Of a stretch of 64,000 nucleotides of DNA, positions 8,900 to 18,204 are shown in pieces. Made by a program: the position numbers and the translations under genes. This stretch comes from Amycolatopsis alkalitolerans (lineage in GTDB: Bacteria; Actinomycetota; Actinomycetes; Mycobacteriales; Pseudonocardiaceae): the NCBI RefSeq assembly GCF_006152065.1, contig NZ_VDFW01000018.1, positions 1 through 64,000 on the forward strand, in the 5' to 3' direction. How positions within the stretch are numbered: position 1 is the first letter of the stretch; every line of letters begins with the position of its first letter. The notes under the pieces are model-generated. The model saw only the letters and a list, made by a program, of their open reading frames with translations. It had not been told where the DNA came from and ran no database searches.

Positions 8900-9682
8900 G
8901 TGCTGGCGCGGCAACGGCAAGCGGTGATCCTGGAGGAGGCCCGGCGCACGGGCGCCGTCCGGGTCAGCGAACTGGTCGTCAGGCTGGGTGTCTCGGATAT
9001 GACGATTCGTCGTGATCTCGACGTGCTCGCGGGCCGCGGTCTGGTCGAGAAGGTCTACGGCGGCGCGACGGCGAACCTCGGCGAGAGCACCGACGAGCCC
9101 GGTTTCGAGGCGAAGTCCGAGCGGCAGCAAGCGCAGAAGGAAGCGATCGCGACGCTCGCGGCCGGTCTCGTCCGGCCGGGCACGGCGATCGGGATCTCCG
9201 CGGGCACCACGACCTGGCGCTTCGCCCGCGCGCTGGACGGCGTGCCGGGGCTGACGATCGTCACGAACTCCATCCAGGTGGCCGACGTGCTGCGCCAACC
9301 CGAGCGCACAGTCGTGCTCACCGGCGGGGTCCGCACCCCCTCGGACGCGCTGGTCGGCGGTGTGGCCGTCGCGAGCCTGAAACGGCTCCACCTGGATCAG
9401 GTTTTCCTCGGGGTGCACGGGATGGCCGAGGACGCCGGGTTCACCACCCCGAACCTCGAGGAGAGCGAGACGAACCGTGCGCTGGTGGAGGCCGGGCGAA
9501 AGCTTGTCGTGCTCGCCGACCACACCAAATGGGGAATAGTCGGCATCTCCACGATGGCCGATCTCGAGGAGGCGGACGTCGTGGTGAGCGACGACGGGCT
9601 ACCGGCGGCCGCGCGCGAGACGCTGACCGAGCACGTCGGCGAACTGAGGATCGCCGAGGTGAACGAGGCGGAGGAAAGTTGA
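8900..9682 (+). CDS. DeoR/GlpR-family regulator
   Basis: A 260-residue DeoR repressor. The N-terminal winged HTH (RQAVILEEARRTGAVRVSEL, then SDMTIRRDLDVL) is followed by a sugar-phosphate-binding DeoRC domain (about 80-240; GISAGTTTWRFA, VFLGVHG). The GTG at 8900 is chosen because GGAGCAAG precedes it; the ORF extends nine codons upstream. Its TGA overlaps the galT start, so it probably controls galactose (Leloir) metabolism. The pair is inserted between mprB and pepD, which are adjacent in mycobacteria. Confidence 0.88.
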   Translation: MLARQRQAVILEEARRTGAVRVSELVVRLGVSDMTIRRDLDVLAGRGLVEKVYGGATANLGESTDEPGFEAKSERQQAQKEAIATLAAGLVRPGTAIGISAGTTTWRFARALDGVPGLTIVTNSIQVADVLRQPERTVVLTGGVRTPSDALVGGVAVASLKRLHLDQVFLGVHGMAEDAGFTTPNLEESETNRALVEAGRKLVVLADHTKWGIVGISTMADLEEADVVVSDDGLPAAARETLTEHVGELRIAEVNEAEES

Positions 9683-10758
9683 TACGCACGGTGCGGCACC
9701 TTGCCGACGGCAGGGAGATCATCTACTACGACGAGGCGTCGCATGAGCGCTCGGCCGTGGACACCCGCGACCTGCCGAAGGTCGCGGCGAGTTCGGAGAT
9801 CCGCCGTGACCCGCTGACCGGCGAGTGGGTCGCGATGGCCGCGCACCGGCAGACGCGCACCTACAAGCCGCCCGCCGACCTGTGCCCACTCTGCCCGAGC
9901 AAACCGGGAAAACCCACCGAAATTCCCGAATCCGACTACGACGTGGTCGTGTTCGAGAACCGGTTCCCGTCCTTCTCCACGCATGTCACCGGTGAGCCGG
10001 GCACGGTCGACGGGCTGGGCCTGGTGCCGACGGCTCCCGGGCGCGGCCGGTGCGACGTCGTGTGCTTCACCAGCAACCACGACGGTTCCTTCGCGACGCT
10101 CAGCCCGGCACGGGTGCGTACGGTCGTCGACGCGTGGGCCGACCGCACCGCATCGATGTCCGATTTGGACGGTGTCGAGCAGGTTTTCCCCTTCGAGAAC
10201 AGGGGTGAGGAGATCGGCGTTACCCTCTCGCACCCGCACGGCCAGATCTACGCGTACCCGTTCGTCACCCCCAAAACCCGGCGCCAGCTGGAAATCGCGC
10301 GTGCCTACCAGGAGGAGCACGGGCGTCCCGTGCTCGGCGACGTGCTCGACGCCGAGCGGAAAGCGGGCGCCAGGATCATCGCCGAGGGCGAGCACTGGAC
10401 GGCGTTCGTGCCCCCCGCGGCGCGCTGGCCGGTGCACGTGCTGCTGGTTCCGCATCGCCAGGTGCCCGACATCCCGGCGCTCGCCGAAGCCGAGCGCGAC
10501 GACTTCGGCGAGGTGTATCTGCAGGTCCTGCGCCGCTGCGACGCGCTGTATGACCGGCCGTTGCCCTACATCGCGGCCTGGAACCAGGCGCCCGTGCGAG
10601 TCGACCGGGAGCTGGGCTGGCTGCATCTGGAGCTGTTCTCCGTCCTGCGGGCCAAGGACAAGCTGAAGTACCTGGCGGGTTCGGAATCCGGGATGGGCGT
10701 GTGGATCAACGACGCGACACCCGGGCAGATCGCCGAACGCCTCCAAGCGGCCTGTTAG
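9679..10758 (+). CDS. galT: galactose-1-phosphate uridylyltransferase
   Basis: A 359-residue HIT-superfamily enzyme of the Leloir pathway that exchanges UDP between UDP-glucose and galactose-1-phosphate. It has a zinc-site CPLCPS near residue 75, active-site HPHGQ with nucleophile His187, and the C-terminal half with HVLLVPHRQVPD. The TTG at 9679 has AGGAAAG just upstream and overlaps the deoR stop. galK is not adjacent in this window. Confidence 0.93.
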   Translation: MIRTVRHLADGREIIYYDEASHERSAVDTRDLPKVAASSEIRRDPLTGEWVAMAAHRQTRTYKPPADLCPLCPSKPGKPTEIPESDYDVVVFENRFPSFSTHVTGEPGTVDGLGLVPTAPGRGRCDVVCFTSNHDGSFATLSPARVRTVVDAWADRTASMSDLDGVEQVFPFENRGEEIGVTLSHPHGQIYAYPFVTPKTRRQLEIARAYQEEHGRPVLGDVLDAERKAGARIIAEGEHWTAFVPPAARWPVHVLLVPHRQVPDIPALAEAERDDFGEVYLQVLRRCDALYDRPLPYIAAWNQAPVRVDRELGWLHLELFSVLRAKDKLKYLAGSESGMGVWINDATPGQIAERLQAAC

Positions 10759-10785
10759 GGCTCCCGGCATACTCACCTAGGAACC

Positions 10786-10812
10786 CTCAGGTTCGACTCA
10801 GCCAGCTCTCAG
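10786..10812 (+). promoter_or_regulatory. triple CTCAG MprA-box array upstream of pepD
   Basis: CTCAG occurs at 10786, 10797 and 10808, each exactly 11 bases apart, ending 22 bases before the pepD ATG. Three sites on one face of the helix match the loosely conserved repeat recognised by MprA. pepD is a known MprA target in Mycobacterium. Confidence 0.6.
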
Positions 10813-10834
10813 GACCGACCAGCATGGTGAGGAC

Positions 10835-12190
10835 ATGACGGAGAACGACCCCAGCACACCGGACGGCAACGAGGTCCCGAAGGAGTCGCAACCGGCTCAG
10901 GAGGACGCGACCACGCCGCCGCGGGGAACCTCCTTCAGCGGGGAGCAGCAGGAGCCGGCCCCGAGCCCGTGGTCGGCGCAGGCGCAGCAGCACCAGGCGT
11001 ACGCGTGGACTTCGCCTTCGCACCAGCAGCAGCACGCGCAGGGCCAGCCGTACGGCACCGCGGCGTTCACGGCGCAGCAACCGGCCGCGATCCCGCAGCA
11101 GCGCCGCGGTTCGGGCAAGCTCGTCGCCGGGGTCGCCGTGCTCGCGCTCCTCGTCGGCGGTGGCGCCGGGGCGGCGGGCGGCTATTTCGCGTCGCAGAAT
11201 TCCGGCGGCGGTTCGTACAACGCCCTCAACCAGCCGGTGCCATCGCAGCAGACCAGCCACGCGCCGGCGGGCAGCGTCGAATCGGTGGCGCAGAGGGTTT
11301 CGCCCAGCGTCGTCGAACTCGTCGTGGCCGGCCAGCAGGAGCAGGGCGAGGGCTCCGGGTTCGTGCTCTCGACCGACGGCTACATCCTGACCAACAACCA
11401 CGTCGTGCAGGTCGCCGCGAACGGCGGCAGCATCCAGGCGGTGTTCGCGGACGGCACGAAGGCCGACGCCTCCATCGTCGGCCGCGACCCGACGACGGAC
11501 ATCGCGGTGGTCAAGGTGAACGGCGTGAAGAACCTGAGCCCCGTGACGCTCGGCAACTCCGACGCGACGAAGGTCGGGGAGTCCGTGGTGGCGTTCGGTT
11601 CGCCGTTCGAGCTCACCGGCACGGTCACCTCGGGCATCGTGAGCGCGCTGCACCGGCCGGTCCGCGCCGGGGGCAGCAGCGGCGACCAGACGACGGTGAT
11701 GAGCGCCATCCAGACCGATGCGGCGATCAACCCGGGTAACTCCGGTGGACCGCTGGTCAACCTGTCCGGCCAGGTCATCGGGATCGACTCGGCGATCTAC
11801 AGCCCGCAGTCCTCGGGCGGGTTCGGCGGGCAGAGCGAGGCGACCAACGCGGGCATCGGGTTCGCGATCCCGATCAACCAGGCTCGCCGGACGGCGCAGG
11901 AGATCATCAGCACCGGGAAGGCCACGCAGACCTACATCGGTGCGACGGTCAGTGACGCGCGGTCGGGCGGGGCCCAGATCGTGCAGGTCCAGCAGGGCAG
12001 CCCCGCCGACAAGGCCGGGCTCAAGGCGGGCGACGTGGTCACCAAGATCGACAACCTGGTCATCAACGACGCCGACGGTCTCATCGCCGCGGTCCGCACG
12101 CGCGCGCCGAACGACAAGGTGACCTTCACCCTCAGCGACAACCGCACGCTGCAGGTGACCCTCGGCGGCCAGCCCGTCCAGGTGAACTGA
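10835..12190 (+). CDS. pepD: HtrA-family serine protease PepD
   Basis: A 451-residue membrane-anchored DegP/HtrA protease. A long Gln/Pro-rich cytoplasmic N-tail (1-90) is followed by one TM helix (about 96-115), a trypsin-like domain with catalytic His189 (NNHVV), Asp222 (TDIAVV) and Ser303 (NPGNSGGP), and a C-terminal PDZ domain (about 365-450; GDVVTKIDN). In mycobacteria PepD handles misfolded envelope proteins and feeds back on MprAB-SigE. The upstream triple CTCAG array supports MprA control here although deoR-galT separates it from mprB. Confidence 0.93.
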   Translation: MTENDPSTPDGNEVPKESQPAQEDATTPPRGTSFSGEQQEPAPSPWSAQAQQHQAYAWTSPSHQQQHAQGQPYGTAAFTAQQPAAIPQQRRGSGKLVAGVAVLALLVGGGAGAAGGYFASQNSGGGSYNALNQPVPSQQTSHAPAGSVESVAQRVSPSVVELVVAGQQEQGEGSGFVLSTDGYILTNNHVVQVAANGGSIQAVFADGTKADASIVGRDPTTDIAVVKVNGVKNLSPVTLGNSDATKVGESVVAFGSPFELTGTVTSGIVSALHRPVRAGGSSGDQTTVMSAIQTDAAINPGNSGGPLVNLSGQVIGIDSAIYSPQSSGGFGGQSEATNAGIGFAIPINQARRTAQEIISTGKATQTYIGATVSDARSGGAQIVQVQQGSPADKAGLKAGDVVTKIDNLVINDADGLIAAVRTRAPNDKVTFTLSDNRTLQVTLGGQPVQVN

Positions 12191-12234
12191 CCAGATTTCC
12201 CGGCGCTCGGCCGCAGGCGCGGCCGAGACCAACC

Positions 12235-12268
12235 CCGGGCTCCCGGCGCTCCCCCGCCGGGAGCCCGG
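12235..12268. terminator. bidirectional hairpin terminator
   Basis: Perfect 13-bp stem (12235-12247 with 12256-12268) and an 8-base loop between two converging genes. There is no strong U-tract, as usual in actinobacteria. Confidence 0.7.
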
Positions 12269-12269
12269 T

Positions 12270-12875
12270 TCAGTTCCGGGCGGTGAGCTCCGCGAAATGG
12301 CGCCGCCCGTGCACACCGGTCCACGCCACGTGGAACGAAGCCGCCTGCGCGATTCCCGCCAGCGCGCCCACTCCCAGCCACGCCCAGGGAAACCACGAGC
12401 TACCGCCGACGCGGACCCGCCGGCGGCGCAGCTCATGTCCGGGCTCGACCTCGATCACCACGCGCCCGCCCGGTGCGATCAGCTCCCGGACTCGCCGCAG
12501 CAGGGCGACGGGGTCGCCGCCGATGCCGATATTGCCGTCGGCGAGCAGTGCGTGCGCCCACCGTCCTTCGCCTGGGACGCGATCGAACACGTCCCGTTTC
12601 AGCGCGGCGCCGCCACGCAGTCGTGTCAGCCGCACGGCCGTACCGGAAATGTCGATACCGAGCGAGCTGATGCCGCGCGCGGTCAGCTCACTGGTCAGCC
12701 GGCCCGGGCCGCAGCCGATGTCGAGCGTCGGGCCGGTGCAGCGGGCCAGCATCAGGTGATCACCGTGGCCCGGATCGGCGGCCCAGCGCTCGGCGGGCAA
12801 CTCGACGCGGTCGCCGTTCGCGAGTTCGAGCACGCAGGTGCCGGCCTGCAGCACGGCGTCGAAGGGACTGTTCAC
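12270..12875 (-). CDS. class I SAM-dependent methyltransferase
   Basis: A 201-residue protein with SAM motif I LDIGCGPGRL (about residues 51-60), an acidic loop SLGIDIS, and a PGGRVVIEVEPG strand. It is the last gene of a three-gene minus-strand operon with two sugar-transfer enzymes, its start overlapping the preceding stop by ATGA. The context suggests modification of a glycan or glycolipid. The substrate is unknown. Confidence 0.85.
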   Translation of the reverse strand: MNSPFDAVLQAGTCVLELANGDRVELPAERWAADPGHGDHLMLARCTGPTLDIGCGPGRLTSELTARGISSLGIDISGTAVRLTRLRGGAALKRDVFDRVPGEGRWAHALLADGNIGIGGDPVALLRRVRELIAPGGRVVIEVEPGHELRRRRVRVGGSSWFPWAWLGVGALAGIAQAASFHVAWTGVHGRRHFAELTARN

Positions 12876-13531
12876 GACCGGACCGCCGCGACCGCCTCGG
12901 GAAACCGGCCGCCGCAGAGGCCCGCCACGCGAACGGCGTCCGCCATCGTGTCCACATCGGACAGTTCGGTCAGCTCGGTCGTGCTCAGCCCGATCGCGGT
13001 GAGCGCGCGCAGGGTCCGTGCGCCGGTGTCGTCCCGGGACATCGGGACGTCCGCGAGCACCTTCGCGGCCGACGGGTCACCGAGCCCGAGCGCCCACCAG
13101 CCGCCGTCTTCGGCCGGTCCGAGGACGGCGTCCTGTTGGGACGTGAGCAGTTCCGCCGCCTTGCCGAGCAGATCGGGGGTGACCTGCGGGGTGTCCATGC
13201 CGATCTGCAGTACCGGCAGGCCGGGCGCCGCCGCGTCCCGGTGCGCGTTGGCGAGACGCTCCGCGAAACCGTTGCCGCGCTGGCGGATCACGGTCATCGG
13301 CCACAGCGCGTGCGCGAGTTCCGCGGAGCGGGCCGCCATGGCGAAGTCTCCGGTCACCGCGACCACCGGGAGCGCGCCGGGTGTCGCGGCGACGGCGTCG
13401 AGCGTGTCGAGCAGCGCGGCAGCGGCGATCTCGGCGGCCTGCCGGGGGGTGGCGGGCGGGCACAGCCGGGTTTTCGCGAAGCCGGGCACAGGCGCCTTCG
13501 CGACGACGAGGAGGCAGAAGGCGTCGGTCAT
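12872..13531 (-). CDS. TIGR04282/DUF2064 glycosyltransferase-like protein
   Basis: A 219-residue nucleotidyl/glycosyltransferase-fold protein. It begins CLLVVAKAPVPGFAKTRLCP, the phosphate-binding start of the family, and has QIGMDTPQV (metal-binding Asp) and GPAEDGGWWALGL. Overlapping ATGA junctions join it to the GT2 gene before it and the methyltransferase after it. These proteins commonly occur beside GT2 enzymes. The actual donor is unproven. Confidence 0.85.
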   Translation of the reverse strand: MTDAFCLLVVAKAPVPGFAKTRLCPPATPRQAAEIAAAALLDTLDAVAATPGALPVVAVTGDFAMAARSAELAHALWPMTVIRQRGNGFAERLANAHRDAAAPGLPVLQIGMDTPQVTPDLLGKAAELLTSQQDAVLGPAEDGGWWALGLGDPSAAKVLADVPMSRDDTGARTLRALTAIGLSTTELTELSDVDTMADAVRVAGLCGGRFPEAVAAVRS

Positions 13532-14187
13532 GCCCGCAGGACCTTCGCCATGTCGCGCGCCGCGCGGAGCGTGCCGCGGACGGATCCGGAAACCTTGGAC
13601 TTCGTGCCGGCGGCTCTGGGCCGGTACGCGACCTCGAACTCCTCGATACGGAGGCCGGCGCGCCCGGCCTTGATCAGAAGCTCCAGCGGATAGCCGAAGG
13701 CCCGGTCGGTGATGCCGAGATCGAGCAGCGTCTGCCGGCGAGCCGCACGGATCGGCGCGATGTCGTGGACCGGAACGCGCTGCCGCCGCATGAGCGTCGC
13801 CAGCAGGGCGTTCCCGGCTCTCGCGTGCCACGGCCATACCCCGCGGCGGACTGGTACGCGCCGACCGGCGGCGAGGTCCGCGCCGCCGGTCACGGCCTCG
13901 ACGAGCGGGCGCAGATCGGCGGGGTCGAGGGAGCCGTCGGCGTCGAGGAAGCACACGATGTCCGAGGTCGCGTACTCGAGGCCGGTGTGCACCGCGGCGC
14001 CGTACCCGCGGCGCGGTTCGTGAACCACCTTCGCGCCGAACCCGGCGGCGATCCGCGGGGAGCCGTCGGTGGAGCCGTTGTCGACCACGAGAGCGCGGAA
14101 CCCGGGCGGCAGCGCGGACAGTACCGCCGGCAGCGCTGCCGCCTCGTCGAGACAGGGCAGGATGACGTCGATCGGATCGAGGTTCAC
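13528..14187 (-). CDS. family 2 glycosyltransferase (DPM1-like)
   Basis: A 219-residue cytoplasmic GT-A enzyme: DVILPCLDEAAALPAVL, LVVDNGSTDGSPRIA, and metal site CFLDADGSLD. The start is GTG at 14187; longer minus frames running upstream are antisense to the divergent response regulator and rejected. It resembles dolichol-phosphate-sugar synthases without C-terminal membrane helices. It leads an operon with two ATGA overlaps, probably making a modified polyprenyl-linked sugar. Confidence 0.88.
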   Translation of the reverse strand: MNLDPIDVILPCLDEAAALPAVLSALPPGFRALVVDNGSTDGSPRIAAGFGAKVVHEPRRGYGAAVHTGLEYATSDIVCFLDADGSLDPADLRPLVEAVTGGADLAAGRRVPVRRGVWPWHARAGNALLATLMRRQRVPVHDIAPIRAARRQTLLDLGITDRAFGYPLELLIKAGRAGLRIEEFEVAYRPRAAGTKSKVSGSVRGTLRAARDMAKVLRA

Positions 14188-14347
14188 GCAACCGGACGTT
14201 AAGTCCAGGATGGACAGAGCGGAACCCTTGCCGTCCTTACCAAAGCATGACGTTCTCCGAGTTCTTACCACTATGTGACGGTTTCCGTGGAGTCGCTTTC
14301 GCGGCGCCAGGGCGGGGGCTAAAGTGCGTCTGTCGACGTTCTGGTAG

Positions 14348-15052
14348 GTGGCTGTGTCCGAGCAGGGGCGGATCCTCGTCGTCGATGACGACGAGACGGT
14401 GCGTGATGTGGTCCGGCGGTACCTGGAGGCAGGTGGGTTCACCGTGGACGTCGCCGGCGACGGGGCGGCGGGCCTGCGGTCGTTCGCGCAGCGCCCGGCG
14501 GACCTCGTCGTGCTGGACGTGATGATGCCCGGGATGAGCGGGCTGGAGGTCTGCCGGCGGTTGCGGGAGACGAGCCAGGTGCCGGTGGTCATGCTCACGG
14601 CACTCGGCGAGGAGGAGAACCGGATCGCCGGCCTGCAACTGGGCGCGGACGACTACGTCACCAAACCGTTCAGCCCGCGCGAACTGGCCCTGCGCGTCGG
14701 CTCGGTGCTGCGGCGCGCGCGGATGCCCAGCGTGCGACCGGCTCCGTCGGAGGTGGCGGACGGTGATCTGCGGCTGCAACCGGGCGCCCGCCAAGCCACT
14801 TTGGACGGTGCGGAGCTGCCGCTGACCGCGCGCGAGTTCGACCTGCTCGCGTTCTTCCTGGGGCATCCAGGCGTTGCCTACTCGCGGGCGGACCTGCTGG
14901 AGAAGGTGTGGGGCTGGGACTTCGGCGACCAGTCCACGGTGACGGTCCACGTGCGCCGGCTGCGCGAGAAGATCGAACCGAACCCGGCGAAGCCGACCCG
15001 CATCGCGACGGTGTGGGGCGTCGGGTACCGGTACGACCCGGTGTCGTCGTGA
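14348..15052 (+). CDS. OmpR-family response regulator
   Basis: A 234-residue regulator. The receiver has VVDDDE, phospho-acceptor LVVLDVMMPGMSGLEVCRR, VVMLTALGEE and VTKPFSPREL. The C-terminal winged helix ends ATVWGVGYRYD. GTG start at 14348. A histidine kinase gene follows after 37 bases, so this is a second two-component system in the locus, transcribed divergently from the glycosyltransferase operon, which may be a target. Confidence 0.9.
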   Translation: MAVSEQGRILVVDDDETVRDVVRRYLEAGGFTVDVAGDGAAGLRSFAQRPADLVVLDVMMPGMSGLEVCRRLRETSQVPVVMLTALGEEENRIAGLQLGADDYVTKPFSPRELALRVGSVLRRARMPSVRPAPSEVADGDLRLQPGARQATLDGAELPLTAREFDLLAFFLGHPGVAYSRADLLEKVWGWDFGDQSTVTVHVRRLREKIEPNPAKPTRIATVWGVGYRYDPVSS

Positions 15053-15089
15053 CGCCGCTGCCGGCTCGCGTGGACGCTGAGGTGACGCC

Positions 15090-16136
15090 GTGATCGGGTC
15101 CGGTGAACCCTGGCAGGAGATGCTCGCGCACGTCTGGGCCATCCTGCCGTGGGCGCTGGCGTTCGCGGTGCCGGTCGCCGCGGTCGGCGGGCTCATGTTG
15201 TACGTCCTCAGGCGCGGCTCGCTCGCCACGACGATGACCGTGCTCGTGCTGATCCCGGTGCTGGCCACCTTGTCCGGGGTGCTCGGCATCAGCGGTTTCA
15301 TGTTCACCCCCGCGCTCACGACGATGCTGCTGGTGTGCCTGCTCGTCGCGCTGGTGACGGTGCCCGCCGCGATCGTGCTCGGCCGGGCGATCGCGCGGCG
15401 CAGTGTGTGGGAGCGCGAAGCGCGCGAACGCGAGCGTGCCGCGGAGTCGGCGCGGCGGGATCTGGTCGCGTGGATCAGTCACGACCTGCGCAGCCCGCTC
15501 GCCGGCATCCGCGCGATGGCGGAGGCACTCGCGGACGGGATTGTCTCGGACTCCGACGAGGTCACGGACTACGCGACTCGCATCAGCGGCGAGACGGCCC
15601 GCTTGTCGGGGATGGTCAACGACCTGTTCGAACTGTCGCGCATCACGGCGGGCGCGCTGCGGCTGACGATGTCCGCCGTGCCGCTGCGGGACGTCATCAG
15701 TGACGCGATCGCCGCGCAAACCGTGGTCGCGAACCAGAAGAAGGTGCAGGTCCTGGCGGATGCCCAAGTGTGGCCCGTGGTGGCAGGCAGCGACCCTGAG
15801 CTGACCCGGATCGTCCGGAACCTCGTGTCGAACGCCGTCCGGCACACCCCGCCGGACGGCACCGTGGCCGTCCATGTGGCTGTGGACGGCGCGGAGGCTT
15901 TGCTGGCGGTCGACGACGGTTGCGGCGGGATCCCGGAGGACGAGATCGACCGCGTCTTCGAGGTCGCGTTCCGCGGAACGCAGGCGCGTACCCCGGACCG
16001 GTCCGGGGGGACCGGCGGCGGCCTCGGCCTCGCGATCGCGAAGGGGCTCGTCGAGGCGCATCAGGGGCATATCGGGGTGCGCAACCACGGGGAGGGTTGT
16101 CGTTTCGAGGTCCGGCTGCCGCTGGCCGCGCCCTGA
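15090..16136 (+). CDS. sensor histidine kinase
   Basis: A 348-residue membrane kinase. Three hydrophobic segments (about 14-35, 45-70, 74-100) with almost no extracytoplasmic loop indicate sensing within the membrane. The HisKA box is [20 protein letters not shown] and the HATPase_c domain has [18 protein letters not shown] and [12 protein letters not shown]. It is partner of the regulator upstream. The GTG at 15090 is used; the overlapping upstream frame is different and short. Confidence 0.9.
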   Translation: MIGSGEPWQEMLAHVWAILPWALAFAVPVAAVGGLMLYVLRRGSLATTMTVLVLIPVLATLSGVLGISGFMFTPALTTMLLVCLLVALVTVPAAIVLGRAIARRSVWEREARERERAAESARRDLVAWISHDLRSPLAGIRAMAEALADGIVSDSDEVTDYATRISGETARLSGMVNDLFELSRITAGALRLTMSAVPLRDVISDAIAAQTVVANQKKVQVLADAQVWPVVAGSDPELTRIVRNLVSNAVRHTPPDGTVAVHVAVDGAEALLAVDDGCGGIPEDEIDRVFEVAFRGTQARTPDRSGGTGGGLGLAIAKGLVEAHQGHIGVRNHGEGCRFEVRLPLAAP

Positions 16137-16137
16137 C

Positions 16138-17202
16138 TCAGGGCTGGGGTGCGGAGTCGCGCAAGGGTGCGGTCGCGAACGCCGCGATGCCGGTCTCGAA
16201 CGGGACAGTGGCGCGGAAGCCGAGGACCTTTTCCCCGCGGGCGGGATCGGCGACGACGTGGCGCACGTCCGCCGGGCGGGCGCCGCCGATGATGCGGGGT
16301 GCCGGGCCGCCGCACGCCTTGGCCAGTTCGTTCGCCAGTTCTCCGACGGTGTGCGAGGTGCCGGAACAGACGTTGACGGCGGTGAGTTCGCCCGGCGAGC
16401 CATCGGCCTCGAGCGCGAGCAGGTTGGCGCGCGCGACGTCGTGCACATGGACGAAGTCGCGGCGCTGCTTGCCGTCCTCGAGCACGGTGGGCGCCTCACC
16501 GCGAACGAGAGCCGAGCGGAACAGCGAGGCGACCCCGGCGTACGGCGTGTTCTGCGGCATCCGCGGGCCGTACACGTTGTGGTACCTCAGTGCCCACACG
16601 GTGCCGCCGGTTTGCCGTGCCCATGCCCCCGCGAGGTGCTCCTGGGCAAGCTTCGTGGCGGCATAGGTGCTCCGCGGGAGCAGCGGCGCGTCTTCGGGTA
16701 CGAGTTGAGGCTCCAGCCCCTGCCCGCATTCGGGGCAGGTCGGCTCGAACCGTCCGGCGTCCACGTCGGACTGCCGCCGCGGCACGGGGAAGACGACGCC
16801 GTGCCGCAGGCACGAGTACCGGCCTTCGCCGTAGACCACCATCGACGACGCGAGTATCAGCTTCGCCACCCCGCTCGCGTGCATCTCGGCAAGGAGGACG
16901 GCTGTCGCGTAGTCGTTGTTCAGCGTGTACATCGGCGCGTCCGACGGATCCAGCCCGTGCCCGACGACCGCCGCCTGATGGCAGACCGCGTCCACTTCGG
17001 ACAGCAGTTCGCGCAGGAGCCGCTGGTCGCCGACCCCGCCCCGGACGAACCGATGCGGCTCGACGTAGCCGGGCGGGGTGCTCCCGCCGTGTGCCTGCGG
17101 CAGCAGGTCGTCCAGCAGCGTCACGGCATGGCCGGCGCCGGTCAGCAGGTCCGCGGCATGGGACCCGATGAACCCGGCGCCGCCCGTCACGAGTACTCGC
17201 AC
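16138..17202 (-). CDS. NAD-dependent nucleotide-sugar epimerase/dehydratase
   Basis: A 354-residue extended short-chain dehydrogenase with NAD site TGGAGFIGSH, catalytic STYAATK (Tyr near residue 180) and YHNVYGPRMPQNTPY. An insert at about 130-162 has CLRH and CPECG, a zinc-ribbon-like addition seen in dTDP-rhamnose 4-epimerase-type proteins. It converges on the histidine kinase with one base between stops. A role in making a nucleotide sugar for the nearby glycosyltransferases is plausible. Confidence 0.88.
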   Translation of the reverse strand: MRVLVTGGAGFIGSHAADLLTGAGHAVTLLDDLLPQAHGGSTPPGYVEPHRFVRGGVGDQRLLRELLSEVDAVCHQAAVVGHGLDPSDAPMYTLNNDYATAVLLAEMHASGVAKLILASSMVVYGEGRYSCLRHGVVFPVPRRQSDVDAGRFEPTCPECGQGLEPQLVPEDAPLLPRSTYAATKLAQEHLAGAWARQTGGTVWALRYHNVYGPRMPQNTPYAGVASLFRSALVRGEAPTVLEDGKQRRDFVHVHDVARANLLALEADGSPGELTAVNVCSGTSHTVGELANELAKACGGPAPRIIGGARPADVRHVVADPARGEKVLGFRATVPFETGIAAFATAPLRDSAPQP

Positions 17203-17289
17203 ACCCTCACGCTAGGGCGGTGTGCGGGCACGCGCAGTAGGCCGGACGTGGGCGTCAGACTTCGGTAACAACGGGCTAACGTGTGCCCC

Positions 17290-17790
17290 ATGGAACGCAG
17301 TGCACAGCGGCTCGGCCGCGCTCTCGTGGTGATCGTCGACGACCGTGCTGCGCATGGCGAGCACGACGACACTTCCGGGCCCCTGGTCACGGAACTGCTG
17401 GAGGAAGCCGGCTTCATCGTGGACGGCGTGGTCGTCGTACACGCCGACACCGTCGCCATCCGCAATGCGTTGAACACGGCGGTCATCGGCGGGGTCGACC
17501 TCGTGATCACCGTCGGCGGCACCGGTGTGTCCCCACGCGATGTCACCCCGGATGCGACCGCGGGCGTGCTCGATCGCCCCATTCCCGGCATCAGCGAAGC
17601 GCTACGCTCCTCCGGCCTCGCCGCCGGCGCCGTCGATGCGGGCATCTCCCGCGGGCTCGTCGGCGTGTCCGGCAGCACGCTGGTGGTCAACCTCGCCGGC
17701 TCGCGCGCGGCCGTGCGGGACGGGATGGCCACGCTGTCTTCGCTGGTCCCGCACGTAATCGACGAGCTTTCCGGCCTCGACGCCTCCTGA
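17290..17790 (+). CDS. moaB: MoaB/MogA-type molybdopterin protein
   Basis: A 166-residue MoCF-fold protein of molybdopterin adenylyl-transfer type. The molybdopterin-binding motif is VITVGGTGVSPRDVTPDA, and the C-terminal half has SGSTLVVNLAGSRAAV. ATG at 17290, with a GTG three codons upstream. Its place between pepD and mscL matches moaB2 (Rv0984) in mycobacteria. Confidence 0.88.
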   Translation: MERSAQRLGRALVVIVDDRAAHGEHDDTSGPLVTELLEEAGFIVDGVVVVHADTVAIRNALNTAVIGGVDLVITVGGTGVSPRDVTPDATAGVLDRPIPGISEALRSSGLAAGAVDAGISRGLVGVSGSTLVVNLAGSRAAVRDGMATLSSLVPHVIDELSGLDAS

Positions 17791-17795
17791 AGCCG

Positions 17796-17987
17796 TTGTC
17801 CGCCGACGAACGCGACGAGCAGGCCCAGCCGGGCCCGCCGGCCCCGAATCGGGACCGGCGTGAACTGGACGCGGTCTTCGGAGACCTCCTGCCGGACACC
17901 ACCTCCGACGAGCGCGAACCGGAGTCGCCGAGTGGCGACCGCGAGGCGTGGTACCGGGAGAACCGCCCCCCGCACCACGACCGATAG
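17796..17987 (+). CDS. small conserved actinobacterial protein
   Basis: A 63-residue acidic, disordered-looking protein starting at a TTG five bases after moaB. The segment RRELDAVFGDLLPDTTSDE and the ending NRPPHHDR are patterns I associate with small proteins encoded beside moaB in Pseudonocardiales. No enzymatic motif is present. It ends where the degenerate 33-bp repeat region begins. Confidence 0.6.
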   Translation: MSADERDEQAQPGPPAPNRDRRELDAVFGDLLPDTTSDEREPESPSGDREAWYRENRPPHHDR

Positions 17988-18204
17988 CCCCGCTGCACCC
18001 ACAGTCGGTGGCCGGCTGCACGACGGCCGACAGCCCGCGGCACCGGCCGGTAGCCGCTGCCGGCACTACGGCGGGGCCGGTAGCCCGCTCCCGTGTACGA
18101 CAGCCCGCGAACGCGTGGGAGGCGGCGCCCCGCCACGCCTGGGGCCGGGGTCCGCAGCGTCGCGGCCCGACTGCTCCGCCGGGCTCTTGATGTCTGCTGG
18201 CCTA

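Noticed and set aside
10787-12436. 549-codon minus-strand frame opposite pepD
   Set aside because: Composition is Arg/Asp/Val shadow and it runs over the terminator at 12235-12268; pepD on plus has a full catalytic triad.
13528-14598. Longer start for the family 2 glycosyltransferase
   Set aside because: The extra residues are antisense to the response regulator at 14348, and the family's first strand starts right after the GTG at 14187.
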